From assembly GCA_002104905.1 (NCBI GenBank), contig MCFE01000168.1:81672-145671 (forward strand): a DNA stretch of 64,000 nt. Direction: 5' to 3'. This document shows, piece after piece, positions 44,476 to 55,885 of this stretch. Source of the DNA: Basidiobolus meristosporus CBS 931.73 (lineage: Eukaryota; Basidiobolomycota; Basidiobolomycetes; Basidiobolales; Basidiobolaceae). Under the pieces are notes generated by a model. The model was not told the origin of the DNA. It ran no database searches and saw nothing but the letters and a program-made list of their open reading frames with translations. The first letter of the stretch is position 1; every line of letters starts with the position of its first letter. Position numbers and translations under genes: made by a program.

Positions 44476-46564
44476 GGTCATGCACCTCCTAGCAATGCTA
44501 CCATTCCCTGCTAAGCGCTTGATGTTCATCCCACTATTATTAAGATCAGTGCTACTGCAGAGGGATCAGCATTCCTCAGAATCGACATCAAAGCATTGAA
44601 GATATCTATCGACAACCCCATAAGTCGATTTTTTCTGATTCCCTTGGGTTAGCTCAGCTGCTACACAGATCATTGTGCAGCGTACGATGTGCTATAGAAT
44701 AGAAATAGCTTGTATACTTTCGATTGATGCTGGTTGATAGACCTTGATTCAAGTGAATGGAATAGGGGAAGAGATTCTTTAAATTAAGAGTTTGGATCAC
44801 CGTCCACCTGTAGAACAGAGCATGCTCCCTTATTTTAGGTACAATGAACAAGTTTCAGTAAGGTCAACTCGGAAATTGCCCTCAACATTCAGGTGCCGCC
44901 CACCCATTAGGTATGCCAAAGTAGATTTATTGTCACAATATTGCCTAGTGTGATGCCTGCTGATTGGCCACCTACTTTTTCCTGGGGGTATGGATGTTTT
45001 CGAGCTGGTGTCCTGACGATACGCCTGATGAATGTGGATAATTATAGAATGATCCGCCTGGTGGTAATGAATGGATCCCAACACAGATCCGAGACTACCA
45101 CACTGAAGAGAATGGATCCAGAAATACTTTGATGCTTGCATTGAATATGACATAAATAAAGTCTCTCTTTGCCATATTTGGTGCTGGTCCCATGCTTTAG
45201 CAAAACAACCCATCCAGCAATGAAGGATTCCGTCGTTGGAGAATGAAATCATCAGCGATTGGTGATGGCCGGCTCGCTGAAGCTCTTGGTCTGCTGCAAG
45301 CAGATTTGTCATTTTTAATCATGAATTATCCTGGGCCCATGCTATGCTGTAATGTTTACATCGTTGGGAGGATACCTGTGGCAGGGCTAGACACCATCGC
45401 ATCACAGTGCTAAGGGTTTCTCAACATAGGGATTTCATTTCGCTAGGGTTACGGATTTACCATATATGGATCACAGTCAATCCACAGGGATTTTATGGGA
45501 TGCACCGGCAGGCCAGCCTGGCTTTTATAAGCTCTAATACATCCAATATGAGCCTATCGATCGGCTGATCGGGCTATCCAATGAACAAACCTGCCTGGGA
45601 GTCTCGGTTTAATTAGCTTTGTGGAGGATTAAGTAATGCTAAGGAAGATCATGGGAGGTACTTGATTCCATGGCAGTTCGAGCTGAGGGATAATCCAGCT
45701 GTTAGGTTGACGAAACACACCAATCAGGATCAGGCCTAATCCGTACAGTGTATACCATGGCCATTTCTCATCATATATCACTGCAAGTGATGGTGATGTC
45801 GCACATCAAGCTAGATCGCTAAGCCAGAAACGTTGCTCGTGCGTTAGCAGCTTCAATCGTGCAGAGTATGAGTGGTGCATATATGCCGGGATGCCTTTCC
45901 GAAGAATCCGTAGAATCGAGCAGTGGATAAGGCGGTTGATTGTCGATTCAATATATGAATGATTGGTAGAGCGGCGATTCGTTTTCATATGGCCATCCTC
46001 GTTAATTAATTTCTGGACTGCTTCGTTCAGCCAGTACTAGTGTTCGTATACTTGCAAACAGATCTGGATTTAACAGATTGCGGTTGGGTGGCTGGGGCCA
46101 AAGGAGGATCCATTGAGGCTTGACACCGTTCTTCTGCGACAAGCCTCCAGAAGAATATGAAATCCCTGGGAAAACTGGAACGGACAAGCGATACCCATCA
46201 CCAGATCCAACGCTGGCCTTATTGTGTCAGATGGCTCTTCATTGTTTGATTCCAATCAGATTCATAAGCGGTTTCCTCTTGTCCAACTCATCAACCTGAG
46301 CGGTAAAACAGAAACCGAGAGGTTTGGTATCTTATTACCAGTAGGTCTTGAAAAGAACATGTTCTTGAGAGTTTCAGTTTCTACCACTTCCTTCTGCTTC
46401 CCAATGAAATCACTCATATAATCTCTAAACATTCAAGACTTTACTATACAAAATTTTTATGCGAGGTTAGGAGACATCTTTCTATAATACAGAGAATAGT
46501 AAAACACAGAGACTCCGATTGGTGAGAGGGGTAAAAGGCAACAGGATAATGATCCTCGAGATAT
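44476..46564. other. Gene-poor interval
   Basis: About 2.1 kb with no supported gene. A 160-codon minus-strand frame at 44830-45312 contains LAADQELQRAGHH and CDNKSTLAYLMGGRHLN, faintly like the DNKSAI..H.R.KHI part of copia RNase H, but the match is too weak to call. Confidence 0.45.
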
Positions 46565-49500
46565 TTAGAAAAGAATTGGTTTGGGCGATTCACTGGGCAG
46601 GTGGTGGGGCTTTCGAGTGCGTCTAATAAGCTCTACTTCTTCGTCAGTTTCGGTTTCACTATCATCTTCGATTACAATCGCTTCCACTGAGGCTGGTTGG
46701 GTACGTTGATTAAGGCTTTGAAGCGGCGGGAACGTGGACGGAGTTGGACTGTTTTTTATATGTATATCATCATCATCGCTCAATTCGATAAGAATGGTGT
46801 TCTGTATAGGGCGTGGGTAGTGTGACAAAGGCGCTCGATTTCCACGTGGCTCAGGGTCATCGTTGTTTAGAATGGTGTCTACGATGCTCATCTTTTGCGG
46901 GCGGCGAGTGGTCTGGAGTTTGGCCAGGCGGTTATTACCGGTCCATATGCATATAATACAATATCGATACTGACCACTTTAAAGCTCTGTTCTGAACGGT
47001 CAACTGGTCGAGAATATACAGGGCCTGAAGGGTGAGAGGAGTTGTAGTCAACGACAAGAGTTGGTGGTTTCTCATAATAGCCATCTAGTAACGAGAAATC
47101 TTTTGTTAGCGTTGCGATTTGGATACAAGTAAGTTAATGCCTACCTTTTCTTGGCATGTTGTTGGGCTCTGGTGAGTAGCTGTGGTCCTCAATTGGAGTC
47201 ATGGAAGGGGTGCAAGTGACTTTCTTGATGTACGGTCTACTTGTGTTTCTATTTCTGGAGGCTTGAGAGTTGGCTTCGATGAATCTTAATAGCTGCTGAA
47301 GTTGGAGGATTTCCTGCTCTAGGCGTATGCTCATCTTCTCTGCTTTGTACAAATAAAACTTTAGTTGATCAGTGTCGTCGACTGTGACATCCCTGGAGGC
47401 GATGAATCGGTTAATCTCTGATTTTAAAGCTGAAGCACCATTCACAATATCCATAAGTGGGTTTCTTTCCTCTGGGATAAATTCCAATTGATCGGCCTGT
47501 CGTAGAAGGTGGAGTAAATCATCTAGCTTCAACTGGCGTGCTTGTGAGACTTTGTCACTGGTTCTACATCCCGAGCATTGGAAAATCAAACTTCCATGGG
47601 AACATTTGGCATTTCCCATGGACAGACGGGAATAATAGCTCACATTATCTAATATACTGTATAATACATTGAGGGTGTTTGAATCGAGTGCACATGAGAT
47701 GAATACGTCTTGGAGAGAGTTCCTCCAGTTTTGAACAGCATCCGAAGAGCGAAGTAGCAGGTTGAGTTCATCAGTGTTGACCGAGATCTTCTCAAAACTT
47801 TCTATCATACGATGTAGTTGCTTCTCGGTGGGCCTCTGCTGTACATCGGGGTTGGTTCCTTGTTCAAGTAAGAGGCTTGCCTCTGTGGCTACTTTCTGCG
47901 TTGACGATATTATATCTCTCACCTTCGCTACCTGGTTGGGAGTGACGATGCTATACTGTGTCGCCTGTAAAAGCTCTCGAAGTCTGTCTAACGTAATTAA
48001 ATCCTGCTTCAAGGCTTCGGTACAACGTTTATCCCACTGAATGGCACTCTCCAAAGCTTCTTGTAGTTGATTTAGAATGACGTCATTTTCGGGAATTTCG
48101 TGTTCTTTGGCAGCGTTAACTAATTCCTTGGCCACATCAGTAGAATGAGGGTTGTCATGAGTCGCCTGGGCCGATCTATACCAATCTTTTTTGCGTATCA
48201 GATTCTCTAGCAGGCTTAATTCTTTAATGTTGACATCAAAAGAGCTGCCTAATGTGTAAAGTTTCCGAAGTTCCTCAATATCGGCATTCCCATCAGCAAC
48301 AACCGCATCCACTTTGCTTTTGAACCCTTGAATTTTCTGCTCCAGTTGGTCAAGAAATTCCACCTCGGGTGAGTTTAGATTCAACGCTGCTGCTTCTGAG
48401 ATCAACTCCGATATGTATGTATCATCAAGCGAAAACTCCGGGGAAATGACAAAGTCGCTGTGGTGACGCGAGATGACTTTATGTGCTTGGCCAGACCATT
48501 GTTCTGCTCGCTCGATGAACTGCTTCAAGTAAGCAGCCTCCTCAATCTCCACCGGTATGTTCTCCGCATCAACCAGTAAGACTTTAAGCATCTCGATGGA
48601 TGGTATAGGGTTGTTCAGTAAGGCATTTTGTAGTTTTCGGACCCATTCAACCGGTATGTCAGCACGTTCCTCGACCTTGCGGGCCATATCTTTTAACTCA
48701 TCATCAGACCATCGCAACCGAAAGTATTTCCGGATAGCTTCACATTCACATTGCTGCAATGACGGATTGATAAGTTAAGGAGAGCTAAGGTCTTTTTCTG
48801 TTTCACTCTAAATGTCATCAAATGGCAAAAGGATACGTGTTCAAAATGATCGGGGCACAGCGTGGTATTTCCACATTCGCAGCCTAGTGAGGACAGGTAG
48901 CTGAATGCGTGGCAGTACGAGCATTGGAGCGAGCTCATAGGATAGTCGGTTGAATCTATGACCTCCCGCAAAGGGCTTATATTTGCTCGGACTTCATTAC
49001 GAGATTCCAGTTCGCGATCAACCATCTCTCGCAAAGCATGTCTCAGCCTACACAAGAAGTCCATCAGTATCCTGCAAATTCGATGTCTGGGGAAGGCGGA
49101 GAAATATACCAGACGGCAGTGCGGATGCTTTGATCGTCATTAGCGATGGTGACCAATAAATTGTCATGGGAGAAGTATGGAGATTTACGGTATTCCTTGT
49201 AGCGGTTGACACAAGACTGGCCAAACCTGTGCCAATCACTAGTTGCAATATTGACTGACTCGCCTAAATTAAACTAGATGTCGCTGTTAGTTATATTCGT
49301 AATCTAGTCTATTGACACATCAGGATGCTATCCCACACAGGGGCACATATAGACTTACACCATGGCTGAAGGAAGCATGATACGATCCAGGAAATGTGAT
49401 AACAATCTCGCCTTGTTGCTGATCGACGGCAAATACTTCAACCGAGTTGTCGATCAGAACTTTGGGCGATATCATGGCATGCAGACAGAAAGGGAAATCT

Positions 49501-51367
49501 GCCTCCTGTTTCACGGAATTTGAGAGAAATTCTCGCGCCGCTGTTGTAAACTTCAACTCGTCGGATGCCGGTACACTATACCAGGTCTTGACTTCTCCAA
49601 TATGCATATAATCTACCAAATACGTACAATGAGGCTCTTGCCTCCAAGCAGAAGAGGAGAAACACATGCCAGCATTAAGACGAGGTGACACCAGCTCGGG
49701 AATGTTCGACTTGATATGTGAGAACAAGCAATCGGGAAGCAATGCTATCACATTGGGGTTCCAACTGAAAAACACGTCTTCTTCAGATGGATTTTTCTCA
49801 ACAGTAGGGAACCCACTAGAAGTTGGCAACATGCAAGGTAGAATAAGGTTAGTTAGCCAGGTTAATAAAGAATCATGAAATATTACGCGTCTTGATTATT
49901 TACCCTCCATACTGAGCAGTGGGCAGATTAGAGATATTCTCGATTTTCAAATCTTGATACCCATTTTCCATTACTTCCCAGAACTCCTCTTCTATTTCAT
50001 CTCTCGTGATTCGGTTCAAGCTCTTACGTCTCCCGTTCCTTTTATCCTCAAACCATTTTGCTTTGAACTTGTCCGCATCCTTCTGGAAAGTATACAGTGA
50101 TGCCACATCCCCTGACAAGCGAAAGCCCTCCACCTCGCCTAAACACTGTGGGCAAAACCAATCTGTTTTGGGGATCTTCTTCAAAGGTGGTCGAAGACAG
50201 TATATATGAAATCCTCGATTACACCCGTCGCAGAGCAACATGGACCCTTCATCATCGCCACTATTACACATCTCGCAAACCTAGGTTATTCATGTAAATG
50301 TACGACTCCAATGTAAGTGATGGCAATGACCTATACGTACAACATAATCTGGATCAGGTACGGTCTGGTCAAATGTGATATTTTGTGCCGCTGTATCTGT
50401 TAATAAAAGAGCGGTTACAAAGGGGTAAGAAGAAAATACACCTCATGAAAGGAAAATCACCTCGCTCTCGCCGATTTTTCCTCGATCTCTTGGAATTGGA
50501 TGTTGAATAATTACTGCTGTGGTCGCTGTTTATGCTATCAGTCTCGGGGTCATCGTGGATATGGTTCATTCGTGCATCGCCTGAGTCATCCAAGGGTCGC
50601 TTCAATGGTGAGCTGGATTCAGAGTTGCTTATGTGCAGCTCAAATGGCATCACAAATTTCGAATACATGGTTTTTAATGAATTGGACAACGAGGTGCAGG
50701 TCTTTCCTGAATAGTTCATTGCCCTTCCGACCTCCGCCCATTTCTTTTCAGTCGTCACCTATGATTGAAATAATGTTAGTCTGGCAGGCTAATATTGAAG
50801 CTAAAAGGCTGTACAACTTTTGAAAAGCCTCCTCTTTGTGCCACTTCGGTCCTCAGCTTATATAAGTCAACTGGTTTGTGGTCTAAGTGAGGCGGTTTAT
50901 ATATGGGTTGGCCGCTATCCGAATGATATTGGAACAGCTGAGCTATGTATTCCTCATTCTTCATAACCGGTACGGTGTCGGATTGAGAAGTTTTGACAGG
51001 ACGCCTTGCTGAAGACTGTTCGGGAGGCTGCAGAAATATCGTCTTGAGGAGGAACCAGATTTAGATTGGATTCACTCAGTCACGAAAAAACCAGGATTAC
51101 CTTAAGATTTAAATAAGTCTCTGGCGACAAAAGTTTAGGGGGCACAATTTTACAGATTCCAAAGTTTTCAGCGGAGGGCTGAATCTTTTTGATATAGTCG
51201 TAAGGGTTCGAGAATTCTTCTGTGGTCGGATAGAATGTAGGCGCTTCATTCAACTTAAACATCCGTGAGATATGAGTGGCTTTATCCTTGTCTTGGCCCA
51301 TAGAAGTGTCTATTCCGGGAGTTTTCTCAGCCCTCAAGTCTATATTACTAGACTTGGCTCGTTTCAT
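46565..51367 (-). CDS. KDM5/JARID1-like chromatin protein with an altered JmjC active site, 11 exons
   Basis: Exons (minus strand): 51367-51101, 51042-50815, 50758-50461, 50396-50341, 50280-49904, 49815-49359, 49273-49110, 49071-48807, 48753-47145, 47084-46975, 46912-46565; 1392 residues. Domains in order: JmjN (about 35-85, [19 protein letters not shown]), ARID (about 115-200), PHD finger (about 284-335, CX2C through WFCPQC), JmjC (about 405-600), C5HC2 zinc finger (about 660-700, [18 protein letters not shown]), a long PLU-1 coiled region (about 710-1240) and an acidic tail. In the JmjC domain the usual WHxEDHW iron-binding motif reads WRQEPHC: Arg467 replaces the first Fe(II) histidine, while Glu469 and His555 remain. 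H3K4 demethylation is therefore doubtful and a scaffold role, as in yeast Ecm5, is more likely. The tail has two SUMO-interaction-like patches. A CATCACGTGATG palindrome lies about 90 bp upstream. Confidence 0.88.
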
Positions 51368-52494
51368 TTTTGTTGCTTATATCAAATATCAAATCCCTGG
51401 AAAAGAGTAAAGTAGCAGCGAAAACATGGCTGCTAGTGTTAAATGATAATATTTTCATCACGTGATGGCATCGATGGTCTTGAACTGCCGTTATCATTAT
51501 AAATAGGCCAATTTTAACACACAGAAAAAGCAGATATGTTGCATGTAACGAACATTATTGCATTCAAACCTTCCAACAGGAATTCAAAAAGCCCCCATTG
51601 AAGCTGAGGCTCTGTTGTTGCTGAGGAGCACTCTGCTTGAAGTACACTTGTCATTCAGCTAAATCCGAATTTTATTGGTCTACTGAGAATCGAAACAGCG
51701 GTCTCTTGGCCTCCTTTTAAAAAATTTCATACGTGGTGCATATTTCCGTCAATAAATCAAGTTGCGTGGTCATGTGCGGCAAAATTGAATCCCTTGGATG
51801 TATGAGAAGATTATGGATTGCTACATACCCAATGGCCAAATTTAATCTAAATCTATTTCGCAAGATCCAATTTATATTGCAATATATTAGCTTTTTGTTG
51901 CACACATATTTCTCATAGACCGTTGCGGGGCTTGAGTTTGCTAGTATCTCCGGTTATATTTGAAGCCTGGCCCACTTGGTAGTAGGCGATGGTTGGATGA
52001 TTATAAATATAGGAAAATCAAATTGAGAACCAGGCTCATGAAAATACAACGTAGAGGATCTATGCCTTGCATCCAAAAAGATAATTAACACTGGGATCCG
52101 TGTAACAAAAACCGGCACCAAGGGGCTGAGATGATTTTTTGCATCAACAACAAATGTTCTGAGAGGGTTACCACTAAATCTAGTAACTGGATCATACAAA
52201 GGTTACTTCTTGGTACAGCAATGCTAAACAAGAAGTCTAATGGGTTATTGTAGTGGTAGCAAACATCTTCAACAATTTGTGTGGCATATGATTGTGCATT
52301 GTGTTAGCATGTCAGTTTAAAACATATTTTCTCCAAGATACAATTTCAAAGCAATCTATCCATGGTTGTGGCAAAACAAACATATTGAATAATCTCAGTA
52401 AAGTTCTAACAGCATATGCATAAGATTTGGTATGCTTTAGGTAACTTAAGACTTCTTGTCCTATATTCCTGATATTTTAGTCAAATAATCAAAG
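51368..52494. other. Interval between the KDM5-like gene and the retrotransposon region
   Basis: No gene seen. Its left end is the KDM5-like promoter with a palindromic E-box (51456-51467). The right part is AT-rich and may be older repeat debris. Confidence 0.45.
51456..51467. promoter_or_regulatory. Palindromic E-box upstream of the KDM5-like gene
   Basis: CATCACGTGATG is a perfect 12-nt palindrome with a CACGTG core, about 90 bp upstream of the minus-strand ATG at 51367. Confidence 0.5.
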
Positions 52495-52826
52495 TTTTGT
52501 AAAAATTTGTAATTCCACCTAAACATTCACCCAACTTAGTCACTTAAATTATTACCTTCAAGTCCTAGAGAACACCAACCAAGTTCCTTGGCAGGGATTT
52601 ACCTGGAATATTTACCCAGAACACAAAAATTAGATAAGTTGTCCAAAAAGCCCCAAACTTTGCACACATGTTCTTGGGACCTTCCTAAGCCTATTCTACA
52701 TGTTTGTTATGCCAAGATCATGTAAAAGTATAAATACTACTTTACATTCAATAAATCATTGAGTGAAAACCACATAATCTACTTGCTCTCCCAATCACTT
52801 ACAACATCTCCAAGACTCTTACAACA
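52495..52826 (+). repeat. Left copia LTR
   Basis: About 332 bp, ending cttacaaca directly before the primer-binding site. It is about 17 bp shorter than the 349-bp length shared by the other copies. The first bases are mutated from TGTTG to TTTTG. It contains a TATAAATACT promoter-like element near 52730. Confidence 0.75.
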
Positions 52827-52829
52827 GGC

Positions 52830-52838
52830 TATGAGCCC
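52830..52838 (+). promoter_or_regulatory. Copia primer-binding site, matching the initiator tRNA-Met anticodon arm
   Basis: TATGAGCCC starts 3 nt after the LTR end and is the exact complement of GGGCUCAUA, the anticodon stem-loop of eukaryotic initiator tRNA-Met. Priming from an internal fragment of this tRNA is known for Drosophila copia. The same 9-mer follows the second LTR at 55641-55649. The gag ATG lies within it. Confidence 0.65.
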
Positions 52839-53520
52839 CAAGCTGTCACTCTGTGCAATGTCCACTACTGCTATTACTGGAATCTTTCCTTCTGCTGAAA
52901 AGTTGGATGGATCTAACTGTTGCAATATTCTCAGGGGTATTGGAAGTGATGTGGAGAACTAGAGGATTTACATGTTACTCACTTGTAGATTTATTGATTA
53001 AAAGTATGGTATCTATACTTTTGATAAAGTAGAGCAAAACAACATGTAGAGTTTGTTAAGGAAGGTCCCAAGTATATGTGTGCAAAGTTTAGGGGCTTTT
53101 GGGCAACTTTGAGAAAGATCATAATATGGGTACCAGATAATTTGATGAAAATATTCTAAGTAAATACCAACAAGAAATTTTGTCAGAGCAGAATACTAAT
53201 CCAAGAATAAGATCAATGTGACTAAGTTAGCAGGAATACTTAGGTGACAACTTAATAATTACAACACTAACTACCAAGTGTGGAAGGTGAAGATGAAGAT
53301 GCTGCCACAAGAAAGAGGCCTTTAAGATATTGTCATGGGAGAAGAATACCCTCTTAAAGATATGGGAGAGGAAGCCTAAAAGTTCCAGACAAAAGAACAA
53401 AGTGCCTTCAACTGCATTTGCCTTAATGTTAAAGACAAATTACTAATTCAATGCCCAAGAGCAAAAACAGCAAAGAATGCCAGGAAGGCATTAATACTGC
53501 AACAACAGAAGTTAGACTAT
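52831..53520 (+). pseudogene. Copia gag remnant, interrupted by a solo LTR
   Basis: The start MSPKLSLCAMSTTAITG continues to LDGSN at about 52917. After a 349-bp insertion it resumes with YQVWKVKMKMLPQERGL and MGEEYPLKDMGEEA, with stops and frame changes. The intact homologous start is at 55642-55851. The F/L-DG.NY..WK.....L...GLW..V pattern is typical of copia Gag. Confidence 0.75.
52918..53266 (-). repeat. Antisense solo LTR 1, inserted in copia gag
   Basis: 349 bp running TGTTGCAATATT to AATTACAACA on the plus strand, that is the copia LTR in reverse. It is flanked by a perfect 5-bp target duplication, ctaac, at 52913-52917 and 53267-53271. It splits the gag frame between LDGSN and YQVWK. 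Confidence 0.9.
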
Positions 53521-53653
53521 TCATATCTGCACTAAATATGACCACAAACAAGGAATCTCATATGTAGTCTACTGACTCTGGAGCATCTCAGCACTTCACA
53601 CATCAAAAAGAGCTTTTACCCAATATCAAGAAATTCCAATTAAGAAGGTTTTC

Positions 53654-54139
53654 ATGGGTGACAATGAAACATTTGATGCAGTGGGAGAAGGGGCCATCCA
53701 AGTAGGCCTTAGAAGCAGTGAAGGAAGCCATACTCTTACCTTCAAGGAAGTACTCTATGTACCAGATATAGCCAAGAACTTACTATCTATAAGCAAGACC
53801 ACTGCAGAAGGACTTGGTTTCAGCTTTGACAATTCTGGATGCAGGATCACTGATCAAAGTGGTGCCCATATTGCTTTGAGTATCAAAGATCAGAATATCT
53901 ACAATTTGACTTATATTTCATCATATCTGGAAGCCAATATAAGTAACTTAAATGAAGAAATACCAATGCTTTGGCATGGGAGATTTGGACACATCAATTT
54001 AGATTATTTGGATAAAATGATCAAAGATCAGCTAATTTCCAGAGTAAAAGCTGATCCCTCAGCTAACTTGGAGCACTGTGAGACCTACATATATGGGAAA
54101 CAAGTCAAACAACTGTTCAAGAGCTCTGGGTTAAGCTAA
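53654..54139 (+). pseudogene. Copia protease/pre-integrase fragment
   Basis: A 161-codon open piece. It runs from FDAVGEGAIQVGL and LTFKEVLYVPDIAKNLLSIS, the C-terminal part of the protease region, to the GAG-pre-integrase block MLWHGRFGHINLDYLDKM and a partial zinc-binding CETYIYGK (the second Cys is mutated to Tyr). It ends in a stop; integrase pieces foll ow in other frames to about 54550. Confidence 0.8.
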
Positions 54140-54934
54140 ACTAAGAAAAAAATAGATATCACCCACTCAGATCTATGTGGACATATGCAATATTTATCCT
54201 TAGGTGGGATGAAGTATTAAATTACTTTTATCAGTTATAAGACAAGATACACACAGGTCTACTCTATGGAGAGAAAGGAAGAAGCTTTGTCTAAGCTCAG
54301 GGAGTGTAATGCCATGGTGGAGTGAGAAACTGGTGAAAAAATCAAGAAAATACTTTCTATCAATGGTGGAGTATATATCTCAAAACTCTTCATCCACTTC
54401 TGCAAAGTTCATGGGATAAAGCAAGAGACTACTGTACCCTACTCCCCACAGCAAAATGGAGTAGTAGAATGTGCAAACAGATCAATACTTCAGATGGCCA
54501 GATATATGATCCATGATCAAAAATTATCCTGTGGTTTTTGTAGGAATCAGTTGCCACAGCTGTATGCTTTAAAAATAAGAGTTTTAACAGAATACTTTGT
54601 AATTCCACTGCATTTGAAGCATAGTATGAATACAGACCAAGTGCAGAACATCTAAGAATATTTAGGTGTACAGCATATGCCAAGAAACTGCCCAGAAATG
54701 AGTCAAAATTTGAGCCAAAAAGTGTAAAATGCATATTTTTGGGCTACTGCAATGTCAAGCAAAGAAGCTGATCAAGTACAGGGATGTGTTGTTGGATGAA
54801 AAATCAAAATTTTCAAAAAAAAAAGACATCAGAAGATGACAAAAATATGATCTCAAGTCCACCAATTGTCAGGATCAAATCAGAGCAAGATAATGAAAAT
54901 TTTTTTACTCCAGAGGACTCTATAACCATAGTTC

Positions 54935-55637
54935 TACTGTAAAATTTGTAATTCCACCTAGATATTCACCTAGCTTAGTTGCTTAGATCAATACTTTTGA
55001 ATCCTAGGGAATACAGACCAAACTCCTTGTCAGGACTTACTTGGAATTTTTTTCACCAAAATACCAGGTTCCCAGTGTTGCAAGAGTCTTGGAGATATTG
55101 GAAGTGATTGGGAGAACAAGTAGATTATGTGGTTTTCACTTAATGATTTATTGAATGTTAAAGTAGTATTTATACTTTTACCTGGTCTTGGCATTACAAA
55201 CACAGAGAATAGGTTAAGAAAGGTCCCAAGAACATGTGTGCAAAGCCTGGGGCTGTTTGGACAACTTTGAGAATTTTCATGTTTTGGGTACCTGGTATTT
55301 TGGTGAAAATATTCTAAGTAAATCCTGACAAGGAATTTGTTCAGTATTCTCTAGGATTTGAATGTAATGCTCTAAGTGACTAAGTTAGGTGAATATTTAG
55401 GTGGAAATACAAATTTTTACAACACCCAGAACATGAAAATTCTCAAAGTTGTCCAAACAGCCCCAGGTTTTGCACACATGTTCTTGGGATCTTTCTTAAT
55501 CTATTCTACATGTTTATTATGCCAAGACCATGTAAAAGTATAAATACTACTTTTACATTCAATACATCATTAAGTGAAAACCACATAATCTACTTGTCCT
55601 CCCAATCACTTCCAATATCCCAAAGACTCTTACAACA
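54935..55637 (+). repeat. Second copia LTR, split by an inserted LTR
   Basis: Sense LTR sequence from 54935 to 55075 and again from 55425 (target duplication) to 55637. Removing the 349-bp insertion and one 5-bp duplicate gives exactly 349 bp. Confidence 0.85.
55076..55424 (-). repeat. Antisense solo LTR 2, inserted in a copia LTR
   Basis: 349 bp, TGTTGCAAGAGTC to TTTTTACAACA on the plus strand, flanked by the perfect target duplication cccag at 55071-55075 and 55425-55429. Same length and orientation as solo LTR 1. Confidence 0.9.
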
Positions 55638-55641
55638 GACT

Positions 55642-55851
55642 ATGAGCCCCAAGCTGTCACTCTCTGCAATGTCAACTACTGCTATTACTGGAATTTCCCC
55701 CTCTGCCAAAAAGCTAGATGGATATAACTACCCAGTGTGGAAGGTGAATATGAAGATGCTGCTACAAGAAAGTGGCCTTTGGGATATTGTCATGGGAGAA
55801 GAATGCCCTCCTAAAAACATGGGTGAGGAAGCCTTAAAGTACCAGAAGTAA
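55642..55851 (+). pseudogene. Truncated copia gag start
   Basis: Begins MSPKLSLSAMSTTAITG and continues KKLDGYNYPVWKVNMKMLLQ and ESGLWDIVMGEECPPKNMGE, then a stop at 55851. The element sequence breaks off near 55885. The TATGAGCCC primer site (55641-55649) overlaps its ATG. Confidence 0.75.
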
Positions 55852-55885
55852 AACAAAGTGCTGTTAACTGCATTTGCCTTACCCT

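Larger units (their letters stand above)
52495..55885 (+). mobile_element. Gutted Ty1/copia retrotransposon, LTR-internal-LTR-internal
   Basis: Order: left LTR (about 52495-52826), gag start, protease and integrase remnants, second LTR (54935-55637) and then the start of another internal region up to about 55885. Protease signature DSGASQH appears near 53577, the pre-integrase block LWHGRFGHINLDYLDKM and integrase pieces THSDLCGHM and YSPQQNGVVECANRS follow in several broken frames. The Gag zinc knuckle, the whole reverse transcriptase and RNase H are missing. Two antisense solo LTRs are nested inside. The element is dead. The tandem layout is what unequal LTR recombination leaves behind. Confidence 0.85.

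Noticed and set aside
44830-45312. Minus-strand frame as a retroelement RNase H
   Set aside because: Only a faint DNKSTL..H similarity; too weak to annotate as more than a remark.
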